Below, piece by piece: positions 1 through 8,291 of a DNA stretch of 61,745 nt (the first letter of the stretch is position 1; every line of letters begins with the position of its first letter). The notes under the pieces were generated by a model that was given only the letters and a program-made list of their open reading frames with translations, ran no database searches and was not told the origin of the DNA. The stretch is from Deltaproteobacteria bacterium GWA2_38_16. GTDB lineage: Bacteria > Bdellovibrionota > JACOXK01 > 2-02-FULL-40-11. The DNA lies in contig MGPE01000003.1 of NCBI GenBank assembly GCA_001797335.1, positions 1 through 61,745 of the forward strand, written 5' to 3'. The position numbers and the translations under genes were made by a program.

Positions 1-97
1 AAACGGGATTTACTTCAGGGATCGAGCTGGCAATAAACTTTCATTAAGTGCAAGTGGAAATAATTTTACAAAGATCATTGTTCATGTAAATAACTAA
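1..97 (+). CDS. C-terminal end of an unknown protein (partial)
   Basis: The first 94 bases read open in one plus-strand frame for 31 codons and stop at TAA 95-97. The peptide begins NGIYFRDRAGNK and ends KIIVHVNN, an alternation of polar and hydrophobic residues that suggests the last beta strands of a secreted or beta-sandwich protein. It converges on oleD and overlaps its last codons by about 23 bases. The start lies outside the window, so no function can be given. A chance open frame of this length is possible. Confidence 0.4.
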   Translation, partial: NGIYFRDRAGNKLSLSASGNNFTKIIVHVNN

Positions 98-1067
98 ATA
101 GTCTCTTTAATCCTTCTTCAGTCGATATCCAAGGAGTGTAACCAAAGTCTTTTTGTGCAGCAGAGATATCGTAGGTGTGGCTTGTGGAAAGCTGCTGAGC
201 AATCATGCGGGTAATCGGGGGCTCTCCTGGGATGTGAAGCCAGCGATACAGCGTTTCTAAGAGGGCGCCAGCCGTATAGGCTGTTTTAAAAGAAATATGC
301 TTTGTGACAGGAGGAATATTCATGTGTCCCAGAACCTCATTAATCCACTCCCACATAAGAACGGGTTTGCCTTGAGTAATATAATAGACTTTCCCGCAGA
401 TAGGGGATTTTGGAATTAGATGCTCTGCAGCTAAAAGATGGGCTTTAGCAATATTTTCGACGTACGTAATATCCGTAAGGTTTTTCCCTGTGCCCACAAT
501 CCAAAGTTTTCCTTTTTTTCCCTGTTCTAAGAGTCTGGGGATAATGTACTTATCTCTGGGGCCCCAGATTAAGTGCGGTCTGAGAGATACGGTTAATAAT
601 TCTTTTTGACCATTGGCATGTCGAATGAGTTTTTCAGAAAGTGCTTTGGTTTCAGAATAAGCAGATAAATAGGTTTTTGGATAGGGGGTACTTTCATTGG
701 CATTGAGCTGATCTGTTCCATGGTAAGCAACGGAGGAAGAACTTGTAAAAATAAGTTTATGGATATTATTTTTTTGGCATCCATGAATAACATGTTGAGT
801 GCCTAAGACATTGGTTTGAAAGTAGTCATGATAATTTCCAAACATGCTCACTTTCGCTGCCGTATGAAAAACGCAGTCGATATTTTTGCAGGCTTCATCT
901 ACGTGAGAAGAATTTCGAATATTTCCTGAAAATAGTTCGGCTCCTCGTTTTTCAAGTTCAGGATAAGATCCACGGGAAAAAACGCGAACCTGGTGCCCTG
1001 CCTCTAACAATTGTTCAACAATATACTGTCCTAAGAACCCACCTCCGCCGGTGACTAAAGTTTTCAT
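75..1067 (-). CDS. oleD: OleD, NAD(P)-dependent 2-alkyl-3-oxoalkanoate reductase
   Basis: This short-chain dehydrogenase/epimerase-type protein of about 330 residues reduces the beta-keto acid made by OleA to the beta-hydroxy acid in long-chain olefin synthesis. The N-terminus has a glycine-rich Rossmann motif (TGGGGFLG), and the catalytic Tyr-x3-Lys is visible as YSETK. I place the start at the ATG at 1067, which overlaps the oleC stop as ATGA and puts the Rossmann strand at the very N-terminus; a start seven codons upstream is possible but would add residues before it. It is the last gene of a four-gene oleABCD operon. The family call rests mostly on the complete ole context, since the protein alone would be read only as a 3-beta-HSD-like reductase. 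Confidence 0.88.
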   Translation of the reverse strand: MKTLVTGGGGFLGQYIVEQLLEAGHQVRVFSRGSYPELEKRGAELFSGNIRNSSHVDEACKNIDCVFHTAAKVSMFGNYHDYFQTNVLGTQHVIHGCQKNNIHKLIFTSSSSVAYHGTDQLNANESTPYPKTYLSAYSETKALSEKLIRHANGQKELLTVSLRPHLIWGPRDKYIIPRLLEQGKKGKLWIVGTGKNLTDITYVENIAKAHLLAAEHLIPKSPICGKVYYITQGKPVLMWEWINEVLGHMNIPPVTKHISFKTAYTAGALLETLYRWLHIPGEPPITRMIAQQLSTSHTYDISAAQKDFGYTPWISTEEGLKRLFSYLHEQ

Positions 1068-2662
1068 GAGAGTTTTTCCTTTGCCCAAAGAGCCAATTTT
1101 TCTCGATTGATTTTTGCATTGTGCCGAATATCGACGGGGAAAGAGGGATGAAAGAGAATGGTTTGGATATCTTGGGTGTGAGGATGGCGCCTGGCCAAAA
1201 TCAAAAGCTCGTCTTTAATTTTGGACATTTTTGAGATCTTTGATATTTTTTCAAAAGATTTATTTTTTTTATCTTTTAATTCAATGATGATGACGGGTGT
1301 TTTGGATACGCCCACAAGAGCAGATCGAAATACTTCAGGATGTTGATTAAAAATGGCCTCACAAGGAATTGTGTACAGGGTTTGGGAATAGGTTTGAACG
1401 CGATGGGCTTTTCTTCCACAAAACCATAAACGTCCTTGAGAATCTATGTATCCCACATCGCCCATGCGGTGCCAAAAACTTCCATCGGTAGGATCTTTAA
1501 TTTTGGCTAAAGACGTTTCTTTGGGACGATTAAAATAGCTTTTTGTGACCATGGGGCCTTTGACAACAATTTCACCAATAGTGCCTGGATTAATTTCTAA
1601 AGAGTTATCCCCCTTATCCCATGTCAGGATAGATTGATCTGTGATTCTAATGATTTTAACTTGAAGTTCGTTTAAGGGTTTTCCAACGCAGGTTCCATAT
1701 CCTGAAGTTCCCCATTCGCCAGAAGTCACAGGCAGTGCTTCTGTGGCTCCATAAGGCGTATAAACTCTGGCCTCAGGGGATACTATTTTTTGAAATCTTT
1801 CTAAAACAGTGGAGGGCACAGGGGCCCCCGCAATTAAAATGAGTGTCATACTGGGGAGATGGATTTTATGTTCTATACAGTACTGGGTGATGCGGTTCCA
1901 GAGTGCCGGAGAACCAAAGCTATAGGTAACGTTGTGATCCAATATGGTTTGAGTAAGCGTGAGTGGGTTACATTGGGCGGGTTTTGTAGGATCCATATCG
2001 GGAATGACAGAAGTGGTTCCCATGGCTACACTAAAGAGAACAAAAAGGGGAAAAGTGGGCATATCGACTTCACCTTCTTTAATACCATACGTTTTTTGAA
2101 GAATTTTAATTTGAGCCTCAAACATGCCGTGTTCATAGATGACGCCTTTAGGAATTCCTGTGCTTCCGGTTGTAAAAATAATAGCGGCAGGATCTGTGTC
2201 TTGGGTTTCAACCATGGGGAAGGGAGTTTTTTTTATTGAATGGGGAAGAGTTGAAATGCCTAAAAACCATTTTGGGCCAACGACAATGTTATAGAGAGAG
2301 GTTTTAAAAGAAGATGGCCATAGCCATCTGAGAAGATGCGCTTTGGGGATTCCAATAAATCCATGAGGTTCTACTTCTCGAATGCAGTGCTTTAAATATT
2401 GTTTCCCAATGCCTGGGTCAATCAGGACAGAAATAGCGCCGATTTTTAAAAGAGCAAAGGTCAAGGCCACAAATTCTACTCCAGGGCGTACCATCAAAAT
2501 AATGCGATGGCCTTTTTCAATGCCTTGTTTCTTTAAAAAATGAGCATAGGTATCACTTTTTAAATTGAGTTCAGAAAAAGTCCAAGAGCTGTTTAAAAAA
2601 TAGAGGGCTTTCGTTTCGGGAGACTTTTCGGCTCTCAACGGCAAATAATGGGCAACATTCAT
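1064..2662 (-). CDS. oleC: OleC, AMP-binding beta-lactone synthetase
   Basis: OleC is an acyl-adenylate-forming enzyme that converts the beta-hydroxy acid to a beta-lactone with ATP. The protein of about 532 residues has the P-loop-like adenylation motif TTGSTGIPKG near residue 165 and YGATEALPV further on, with the later GD and RKAHRV segments typical of the superfamily. It overlaps oleB upstream (ATGA at 2659-2662) and oleD downstream (ATGA), which implies translational coupling. The start at 2662 was chosen for this overlap; an in-frame start 33 bases upstream would lie inside oleB. Fatty-acyl-CoA ligase is the alternative if the context is ignored. Confidence 0.88.
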   Translation of the reverse strand: MNVAHYLPLRAEKSPETKALYFLNSSWTFSELNLKSDTYAHFLKKQGIEKGHRIILMVRPGVEFVALTFALLKIGAISVLIDPGIGKQYLKHCIREVEPHGFIGIPKAHLLRWLWPSSFKTSLYNIVVGPKWFLGISTLPHSIKKTPFPMVETQDTDPAAIIFTTGSTGIPKGVIYEHGMFEAQIKILQKTYGIKEGEVDMPTFPLFVLFSVAMGTTSVIPDMDPTKPAQCNPLTLTQTILDHNVTYSFGSPALWNRITQYCIEHKIHLPSMTLILIAGAPVPSTVLERFQKIVSPEARVYTPYGATEALPVTSGEWGTSGYGTCVGKPLNELQVKIIRITDQSILTWDKGDNSLEINPGTIGEIVVKGPMVTKSYFNRPKETSLAKIKDPTDGSFWHRMGDVGYIDSQGRLWFCGRKAHRVQTYSQTLYTIPCEAIFNQHPEVFRSALVGVSKTPVIIIELKDKKNKSFEKISKISKMSKIKDELLILARRHPHTQDIQTILFHPSFPVDIRHNAKINREKLALWAKEKLS

Positions 2663-3552
2663 AAGGGATTTTGTTTTAGAAAATTTTCTACCCACGGGAT
2701 AATGCGCTCATAGGCATCTTCAACCACATAGTGGTCGGCATCTGAAATGAGTCGTGTGTAGGCGTAAGGAAAAAAATCTTCCCAAGCCATTAAAAAGCGG
2801 TGAGTAAAACAAAAATCTTTTTCTCCCCAAATAATAATCATGGGATATTTTTTGAAGTGGCTTAAATCATACGTAATTTTTTCGAGGATAGAATAACTGG
2901 GAATGGCTGGGTGCCAGGGGATGTCCTGGACGAATCTGAGATTAGCAACCCTATTTTTAAAACTATTGTAAGGAGCTAAATAGCCAGCTTTGACATCGGG
3001 AGTCAATTTTTCTTGATGATGAATAGCCATTAAAAGAGCACCCCGGGCAAATGCATTGAATAGGCGAATGACAATATCTCCAAAAATGGGAAGACTGCAG
3101 AGCTTTATTCGAAGGGGCAGTTTTAGCCGAGATTCAAAATCTAAGAAAGCAGCACTGTTAAAAACGACAAAACGTCGGACATGATGCTTAAATTGGGTGG
3201 CATATCCCATCCCTATGGGAGCACCCCAATCATGCATAAAAAGAGTGATGTTGGAAAGATTAAGATGAGTAATGAGTTTTTCTAAATTTTCGATGTGAGT
3301 AGAAAGAGTGTAAGGATATTTTTGAGGTTTATCAGAAAGACCACAGCCCATGTGGTCGGGAGCAATGACTCGATATTTTTTGGAAAAATGAGTAATTAAA
3401 TTTCGCCAATAAAAAGACCACGTTGGATTTCCGTGAAGCATGATCAAGACTTCCCCTTGGCCTTCATCTACGTAATGATAACGATGCCCATTAATATCTA
3501 AAAAATGGGATTGAAACGGATATAAATGTCGAAATGAAGAAGTATCTACCAT
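2659..3552 (-). CDS. oleB: OleB, alpha/beta-hydrolase beta-lactone decarboxylase
   Basis: This 297-residue alpha/beta hydrolase is of the haloalkane-dehalogenase type. In olefin synthesis OleB removes CO2 from the beta-lactone to give the cis-alkene. HGNPTW (oxyanion region) is present near residue 40, the nucleophile Asp is in MHDWGAP, and a C-terminal DADHYV segment supplies the catalytic His. A separate oleB is the arrangement of Gammaproteobacteria and others, whereas Actinobacteria fuse oleB to oleC. It overlaps oleA by 7 bases and oleC by 4. A stand-alone haloalkane dehalogenase is the alternative, but it would not explain the neighbours. Confidence 0.88.
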   Translation of the reverse strand: MVDTSSFRHLYPFQSHFLDINGHRYHYVDEGQGEVLIMLHGNPTWSFYWRNLITHFSKKYRVIAPDHMGCGLSDKPQKYPYTLSTHIENLEKLITHLNLSNITLFMHDWGAPIGMGYATQFKHHVRRFVVFNSAAFLDFESRLKLPLRIKLCSLPIFGDIVIRLFNAFARGALLMAIHHQEKLTPDVKAGYLAPYNSFKNRVANLRFVQDIPWHPAIPSYSILEKITYDLSHFKKYPMIIIWGEKDFCFTHRFLMAWEDFFPYAYTRLISDADHYVVEDAYERIIPWVENFLKQNPL

Positions 3553-4595
3553 TGTACTAGAAAAAATAAAGAGTTAATGCCACTGCCAAACCCCATTAAA
3601 ATAATATTGTCCTTTGCCTGGATTTGCCTTTTTTCTACGCCCATGGCAAAAGTTGCCGGCAAAGAGACAGATCCCATATTACCTAAAAATTCAAAAGTGG
3701 GGTAATCTTTTGTGTGATCTACTCCCAAAGCTTTCATCATTTCTTCTCGGGGCATTCGGCCGACTTGATGACTAAAAATATGATGAATAGAGTTGTTCTC
3801 TAGAGAGAAGTCTTGTTTAAATTCTGTCCAGGTACTTTTAGCCAGCTTGGCTGCTTCTTGCATTAAGGTATTGGCCTCCGTTTTCATGGATAATTGAGGA
3901 GAAAAATTGAAAAGTCCTGTGTCCGGGATGGCCTGGCACAATGTATGAAATTCGGAAGCGGTGCGAGAAAGGCCTCCTAAGATTCGATGTTTAGTTTTAG
4001 AAACAGAAGTGTGTGCCAATATCAAGGCTGCGGATCCACACCCCAACGTTAAAGAAGGTAAATAGGTATAGGCTTCTGAAATGGTTAGATTGGGAGTGTT
4101 TAGAAGTTTTGTAATAATGGCTTCAATCATGGGAGTGCTAATTTCAGTTCCGACGATTAAACCGCGTTTAATTTGACCCAATTCGATCATGTTTGAAAGA
4201 ACTAAAATGCCATTCAAAAATCCTAAACAGGCATTAGAAATGTCAAAATAAGAGGCCTGGGGTGATAATCCAAGCTCGTGATGAACCGTAGCCGCGGTGG
4301 CGGGTTCTAAATAATCTCTAGAAACAGAAACGTGAAGAAGATAGTCGATATCGGTATTTTTAAGATTTTCTTTTGTAAGGGCTTTTTGAGCAGCCAGCGT
4401 ACTCATATGACTGGGAAGGGTTTCTTTTTCCCATACCCGTCGTTCTTTAATCCCTGTGAAAATTTCAAAGAATCCACTGGGCAAGGAAAACTTTTTACAG
4501 AGAGGCGAAAGTTGTTTTTCAATTTCAAGAGAGGTGAGCACTTTTTCTGGTAAAACATATCCCCATGATTCAAGGCACACCTGTGAATAACGCAT
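3546..4595 (-). CDS. oleA: OleA, thiolase-fold acyl-CoA head-to-head condensing enzyme
   Basis: This 349-residue ketosynthase-III-like thiolase joins two fatty acyl-CoAs in a non-decarboxylative Claisen condensation, the first step of long-chain olefin synthesis. The nucleophilic cysteine is Cys123 in DISNACLGF. The His (IFSHQVGR) and Asn (FLGNMGSVS) of the thiolase triad follow, and LEPATA near residue 97 may hold the Glu that OleA contributes across the dimer. It is first in the operon and its start ATG is preceded by a 65-base divergent region shared with the M20 gene. FabH is the alternative, but the oleBCD genes behind it argue strongly for OleA. Confidence 0.9.
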   Translation of the reverse strand: MRYSQVCLESWGYVLPEKVLTSLEIEKQLSPLCKKFSLPSGFFEIFTGIKERRVWEKETLPSHMSTLAAQKALTKENLKNTDIDYLLHVSVSRDYLEPATAATVHHELGLSPQASYFDISNACLGFLNGILVLSNMIELGQIKRGLIVGTEISTPMIEAIITKLLNTPNLTISEAYTYLPSLTLGCGSAALILAHTSVSKTKHRILGGLSRTASEFHTLCQAIPDTGLFNFSPQLSMKTEANTLMQEAAKLAKSTWTEFKQDFSLENNSIHHIFSHQVGRMPREEMMKALGVDHTKDYPTFEFLGNMGSVSLPATFAMGVEKRQIQAKDNIILMGFGSGINSLFFLVQW

Positions 4596-4660
4596 CCAAA
4601 AAGTATAGCAAAAAATAAGGATGAATAGAAATTAAAATTGTGGTAAAAACATAAATTCAT

Positions 4661-5824
4661 ATGAATGATAAAGACATACAGGATTTAGTGGCATGGCGAC
4701 GTGACTTTCATGCTCATCCGGAATTAAAATATCAAGAACAAAGAACTGCGGAGGCGATCCAAGCTAAGCTCAAGAGTTTTGGGTATTCTTCTATCCAAAC
4801 AGGGATTGCAAAAACCGGGGTTGTAACCGTGTTAAAAGGAAAGACCTCTCGGACGATTTTGCTTCGAGCTGATATGGATGGACTTCCTATTGAAGAGTTA
4901 AATTCCGTTTCCTATCGATCAAAAAATAAGGGAGTGATGCATGCCTGTGGGCATGATGCCCATGTGGCTTCGCTGCTGATGGTGGCTAAGCATTTAAAAA
5001 ATGAAAGTTTAAATGGAAATATCAAATTTGTATTTCAGCCAGCAGAAGAGGGCGGTGAAGGGGGACGAGTGATGGTAGAAGAAGGAGTATTAAAAAATCC
5101 CTCTGTTGAGGCGGCTTTTGGCCTTCATGTTTGGCAAAATTTACCCGTTGGAAAAATTGGAGTGACACCAGGGCCCATCATGGCTGCGGTCGATAAACTA
5201 GAAATTAAAATTAAGGGAAAGGGAGGCCATGGAGCGGTTCCTCAATTAACGGTTGATAGTATTGTAGTGGCTTCTCATGTGATTCAAGCGCTCCAAACCA
5301 TTGTGAGTCGGCAAACGGATCCCCTGGATTCGGCGGTGGTGACCATTGGAAGAGTGAGTGGAGGGAGTGCTTTTAATATTATTGCAGAAGAAACAACCCT
5401 CATTGGGACTGTTCGAACAATGAGTACAGATATGTGGAAAAAAATGCCAAAGCTCATCGAAAGAACTGTAAAAGGAGTCACCTCTGCCTATGGGGCATCT
5501 TATGAATTAAAGTATGAGAGATCTGCACCCGTAACAATTAACGATAAAAAAATGGCTGATTTTGTGGCAGAAGTAGCGGCATCGGTAGTTGGGAGTAAAA
5601 ATGTAGTTCGAGATGAGCGAACCTTAGGAGGCGAAGATTTTTCATTTATGCTGAATGAAGTACCAGGATGTTTCTTTTTTGTGGGATCAAAAAATGAAAA
5701 AAAGGAGCTTACCAGTTCCCATCATAACCCTCATTTCAATATCGACGAAGCCTGTTTACCTCTGGGCGTAGAAATCATGAAAAAAATTGCCCAGGAATAT
5801 TTTTCTTATTTTAAATCTGTATGA
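4661..5824 (+). CDS. M20 family amidohydrolase (N-acyl amino acid/hippurate hydrolase type)
   Basis: A 387-residue metal-dependent amidohydrolase of the M20D type that hydrolyses N-acyl or N-carbamoyl amino acids. The metal ligands can be followed: HACGHDAHVA (Cys and His), EEGGEG (Glu), GLHVWQ (His) and HHNPHFNID (His) near the C-terminus. A dimerisation (lid) domain lies in the middle. There is no signal peptide, so it should be cytoplasmic. The stop overlaps the typA start as ATGA. The exact substrate cannot be inferred; related enzymes cover hippurate, acetyl-amino acids and IAA conjugates. Confidence 0.85.
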   Translation: MNDKDIQDLVAWRRDFHAHPELKYQEQRTAEAIQAKLKSFGYSSIQTGIAKTGVVTVLKGKTSRTILLRADMDGLPIEELNSVSYRSKNKGVMHACGHDAHVASLLMVAKHLKNESLNGNIKFVFQPAEEGGEGGRVMVEEGVLKNPSVEAAFGLHVWQNLPVGKIGVTPGPIMAAVDKLEIKIKGKGGHGAVPQLTVDSIVVASHVIQALQTIVSRQTDPLDSAVVTIGRVSGGSAFNIIAEETTLIGTVRTMSTDMWKKMPKLIERTVKGVTSAYGASYELKYERSAPVTINDKKMADFVAEVAASVVGSKNVVRDERTLGGEDFSFMLNEVPGCFFFVGSKNEKKELTSSHHNPHFNIDEACLPLGVEIMKKIAQEYFSYFKSV

Positions 5825-7593
5825 ATATTAGAAATGTTGCAATCATAGCCCATGTGGACCATGGGAAAACGACGTTGGTGGATGCGCTGCTTCATCAATC
5901 CAAAACAAAATTAGACAAAGAAATTGTCGATACCGTTTGTATTATGGATAGCAATGAACTGGAGCGAGAGCGAGGGATTACTATTTTTTCTAAAAATGCA
6001 TCGGTGGAGTGGAAGGGGAATAAAATTAATATCATTGATACGCCCGGGCATGCCGATTTTGGGGGTGAAGTAGAGCGCGTATTATCAATGGCTGATGGAT
6101 GTTTGCTCTTGGTCGATGCCAAAGAAGGTCCCATGCCCCAAACGCGATTTGTATTAAAGCAAGCGTTAGCCACAAAATTAAAAATTATTGTTGTCATTAA
6201 TAAAATAGACAAACCTAATGCTAGGCCTCAGATAGTATTAGATAAAATTTTTGATTTATTTATTGAGCTGGGAGCAGATGAAGAATCGGCGTATTTTCCA
6301 GTTGTGTACGCCAGTTCAAAATTAGGAAAAGCAGGATTAACTCCGAATTTAAATACGATGACAGATATATCGGCTGTGTTTGATGCTATTTTTACACATG
6401 TCCCCGCCCCATCGGGAGATCCCACGAAGCCTTTGCAAATGAGAGTTTCTATGATTACAGCCAATAATTTTAAAGGGCGCATTGCTACGGGGAGAATTTA
6501 TCATGGGCAACTAAAAGCCAACCAGGATATCATGCACATTTCTCGAACGGGGCAAATGAAAAAATACCGTTTGATGTCTTTAATGACCTTTAAAGGGCTT
6601 GAGCAGGTAGAAGTGTCAGAAGCCTCTGCAGGGGATATTGTGGCCATTGCGGGAATTCCAGATATTACCATTGGGGAAACTGTGGCTGATGTTGAAAATC
6701 CTATGGCGCTTCCACTTTTGGGAATTGAAGAGCCAACCATTCGGATGACATTTAGCGTGAATAGTTCTCCTTTTGCAGGTCAGGAGGGAGAATTTAAAAC
6801 TTCTCGTCAGATCAGAGAGCGGCTCTATAAAGAACTCGAGAAAGACGTTGCTCTTCGGGTGGAAGATATTCCAGATGGCACGTGGCTTGTATCGGGGCGA
6901 GGAGAATTGCATTTGGCCATTTTTATTGAACGTATGAGAAGAGAAGGGTATGAGTTTGAGGTGTCTAGACCACAGGTAATTACAAAAGAGATCAATGGGA
7001 AAACACATGCTCCTTTTGAGAGAGTCTTTATTGAAGTTCCTGAAATCTATTCTGGAATTATGATGAAAAAAATGGGGATGCGTCATGCTGAGATGGTGGA
7101 TATGAAAACAGAAAATGGGATTATTTTTTATGAATTTATTGTTTCTACCCGAGAACTTTTTGGTTTTCGAGGGGAGTTTTTAACGGATACCAAAGGGCTT
7201 GGAATTATGAATACCATTTTTTATCAATATCAACCTGATGTAGGGACCTTGCGAGAACGCGAGCGTGGATCGCTCGTGGCGCATGAAACGGGCGTTACCA
7301 ATATGTATGGACTTATCAATACTCAAGAACGGGGCACCTTATTTATGGGGCCAGGAGTGTCCGTGTATAAAGGGCAAGTTGTTGGACAAAATTCAAGAGG
7401 GATGGATATGAGAGTTAATGTGTGCAAGGAAAAACATCTTTCCAATATGCGCTCTAAAGGAGATGGAACCAATGATCACTTTGATCATCCAAAGGCTATG
7501 GATTTAGAAGATTGTCTTGAATATATTGATGATACAGAACTTGTGGAAGTCACTCCCAAAAACATCCGTATGCGTAAAAAGAGTTTTTCTTAA
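5821..7593 (+). CDS. typA: Ribosome-associated GTPase TypA/BipA
   Basis: This 590-residue translational GTPase of the EF-G-like family assists 50S assembly and stress and cold adaptation. The GTPase motifs are clear: AHVDHGKTT (G1), ERGITI (G2), DTPGHADF (G3) and NKIDKP (G4), followed by EF-Tu domain II, EF-G III/V-like domains and the BipA-specific C-terminal domain ([13 protein letters not shown] onward). The length is just under the usual 600-615. The start overlaps the amidohydrolase stop, so it may be co-translated. A mid-gene antisense frame is only a codon shadow. Confidence 0.97.
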   Translation: MNIRNVAIIAHVDHGKTTLVDALLHQSKTKLDKEIVDTVCIMDSNELERERGITIFSKNASVEWKGNKINIIDTPGHADFGGEVERVLSMADGCLLLVDAKEGPMPQTRFVLKQALATKLKIIVVINKIDKPNARPQIVLDKIFDLFIELGADEESAYFPVVYASSKLGKAGLTPNLNTMTDISAVFDAIFTHVPAPSGDPTKPLQMRVSMITANNFKGRIATGRIYHGQLKANQDIMHISRTGQMKKYRLMSLMTFKGLEQVEVSEASAGDIVAIAGIPDITIGETVADVENPMALPLLGIEEPTIRMTFSVNSSPFAGQEGEFKTSRQIRERLYKELEKDVALRVEDIPDGTWLVSGRGELHLAIFIERMRREGYEFEVSRPQVITKEINGKTHAPFERVFIEVPEIYSGIMMKKMGMRHAEMVDMKTENGIIFYEFIVSTRELFGFRGEFLTDTKGLGIMNTIFYQYQPDVGTLRERERGSLVAHETGVTNMYGLINTQERGTLFMGPGVSVYKGQVVGQNSRGMDMRVNVCKEKHLSNMRSKGDGTNDHFDHPKAMDLEDCLEYIDDTELVEVTPKNIRMRKKSFS

Positions 7594-7613
7594 CGACAAT
7601 AAATAAGATATAT

Positions 7614-7642
7614 AAAACTATACAAAACTATATAAATATAGT
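7614..7642. promoter_or_regulatory. Probable operator of the RHH/RelE toxin-antitoxin operon
   Basis: Two direct repeats AAAACTATA lie at 7614-7622 and 7624-7632. The second runs into a perfect palindrome, ACTATA-TAAA-TATAGT (7627-7642). It sits 28 bases before the antitoxin start in the only AT-rich spacer here. Ribbon-helix-helix antitoxins typically repress their own operons at such sites, so autoregulation is inferred. A clear Shine-Dalgarno GGGAGG follows at about 7660. Confidence 0.55.
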
Positions 7643-7669
7643 ATATTCATAAGTGTAAGGGAGGTTTTT

Positions 7670-7894
7670 ATGTCTGAAAAGCAGCTTGCTACAAAAGTTG
7701 ATGAAAGAGTTAAAAAGGCGCTTGAAGAAGTATGCCGTCAAAGAGGCCTTAAAATGAATCGGTTTATTGAAAATGCTATTGTCGATAAACTCGAGGAGTT
7801 AGAGGATATTGAAGATTTAAAACATCTACGAAAAGAGTCTTTCCGTTCCCTGAGTGATGTTCTTTCTGAATTGAAAAAACATGGAAAAATATAA
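7670..7894 (+). CDS. Ribbon-helix-helix antitoxin
   Basis: A 74-residue protein with a short N-terminal strand (QLATKVDERV) and two helices ending in RFIENAIVDKLEE, the pattern of CopG/MetJ-type ribbon-helix-helix DNA-binding domains. The C-terminal tail (SLSDVLSELKKHGKI) would wrap the partner toxin. It overlaps the RelE-like toxin by 14 bases, the usual order antitoxin-toxin. The start has a strong GGGAGG site. It probably represses its own promoter at the palindrome upstream. Confidence 0.85.
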   Translation: MSEKQLATKVDERVKKALEEVCRQRGLKMNRFIENAIVDKLEELEDIEDLKHLRKESFRSLSDVLSELKKHGKI

Positions 7895-8141
7895 GGTCGT
7901 CATTTCTTCTTCTGCTGAAAAGAGCCTCAAAAAAATTCCCAAAAAAGATGTTCAGCATATCGTTGTTGCAATGGAACGCTTGGCTACGCATCCATTTCCG
8001 GTGGGCTCTAGAAAGCTTTCTGGATATGAAAAGATATTTAGGATTAGAATTGGCAAGTATCGCGTGATATATGAAGTGGAAGGACAAAAACTGCTTATTT
8101 TAGTTCTTAAAATTGGACATCGAAAAGATATTTATAGATAA
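7881..8141 (+). CDS. RelE/ParE-family toxin
   Basis: An 86-residue protein with the RelE/ParE fold pattern: helices with SAEKSLKKIPKKD, then RKLSGYEKIFRIRIGKYRVIYEV and a final KIGHRKDIYR strand. The Arg/Lys/His residues and terminal Tyr-Arg fit a ribosome-dependent mRNA interferase of RelE type rather than a gyrase-poisoning ParE, but the assignment is uncertain. It is translationally coupled to the RHH antitoxin. The gene stops 4 bases before the 3' end of the opposing tRNA-Leu, so transcription would run into that tRNA antisense. Confidence 0.85.
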   Translation: MEKYKVVISSSAEKSLKKIPKKDVQHIVVAMERLATHPFPVGSRKLSGYEKIFRIRIGKYRVIYEVEGQKLLILVLKIGHRKDIYR

Positions 8142-8144
8142 AAA

Positions 8145-8232
8145 TGCCACCGGCCAGAATTGAACTGGCACGGCCAAATAAATAGCCGAGGGATTTTAAG
8201 TCCCTTGCGTCTACCAATTCCGCCACGGTGGC
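8145..8232 (-). tRNA. tRNA-Leu (anticodon UAA)
   Basis: Read on the minus strand, the acceptor stem GCCACCG pairs with CGGTGGC plus discriminator A. A D-arm (GCG...CGC), an anticodon stem AGGGA/TCCCT with loop CTTAAAA (anticodon UAA), a long variable arm as expected for a class II tRNA, and a T-arm GCCAG-TTCAATT-CTGGC are all present. The 3' CCA is not encoded. It may be transcribed ahead of the downstream P5C dehydrogenase region only if transcription is in the opposite order; the two genes are not obviously in one unit. Confidence 0.97.
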
Positions 8233-8291
8233 ATAAGATTGATGAGACCAGTGATATCAAAGAGCTGAAAGCATTGTCAAAAAAATAATTC

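Noticed and set aside
1859-2239. Plus-strand open frame within oleC
   Set aside because: It lies wholly inside a well-supported gene and has no recognisable features.
4332-4660. Open frames on both strands overlapping the oleA start
   Set aside because: They are shadows of oleA; the KS motifs and operon position support oleA only.
6616-7086. Long antisense open frame inside typA
   Set aside because: It mirrors the codon pattern of typA, has no ribosome binding site and shows no domain.
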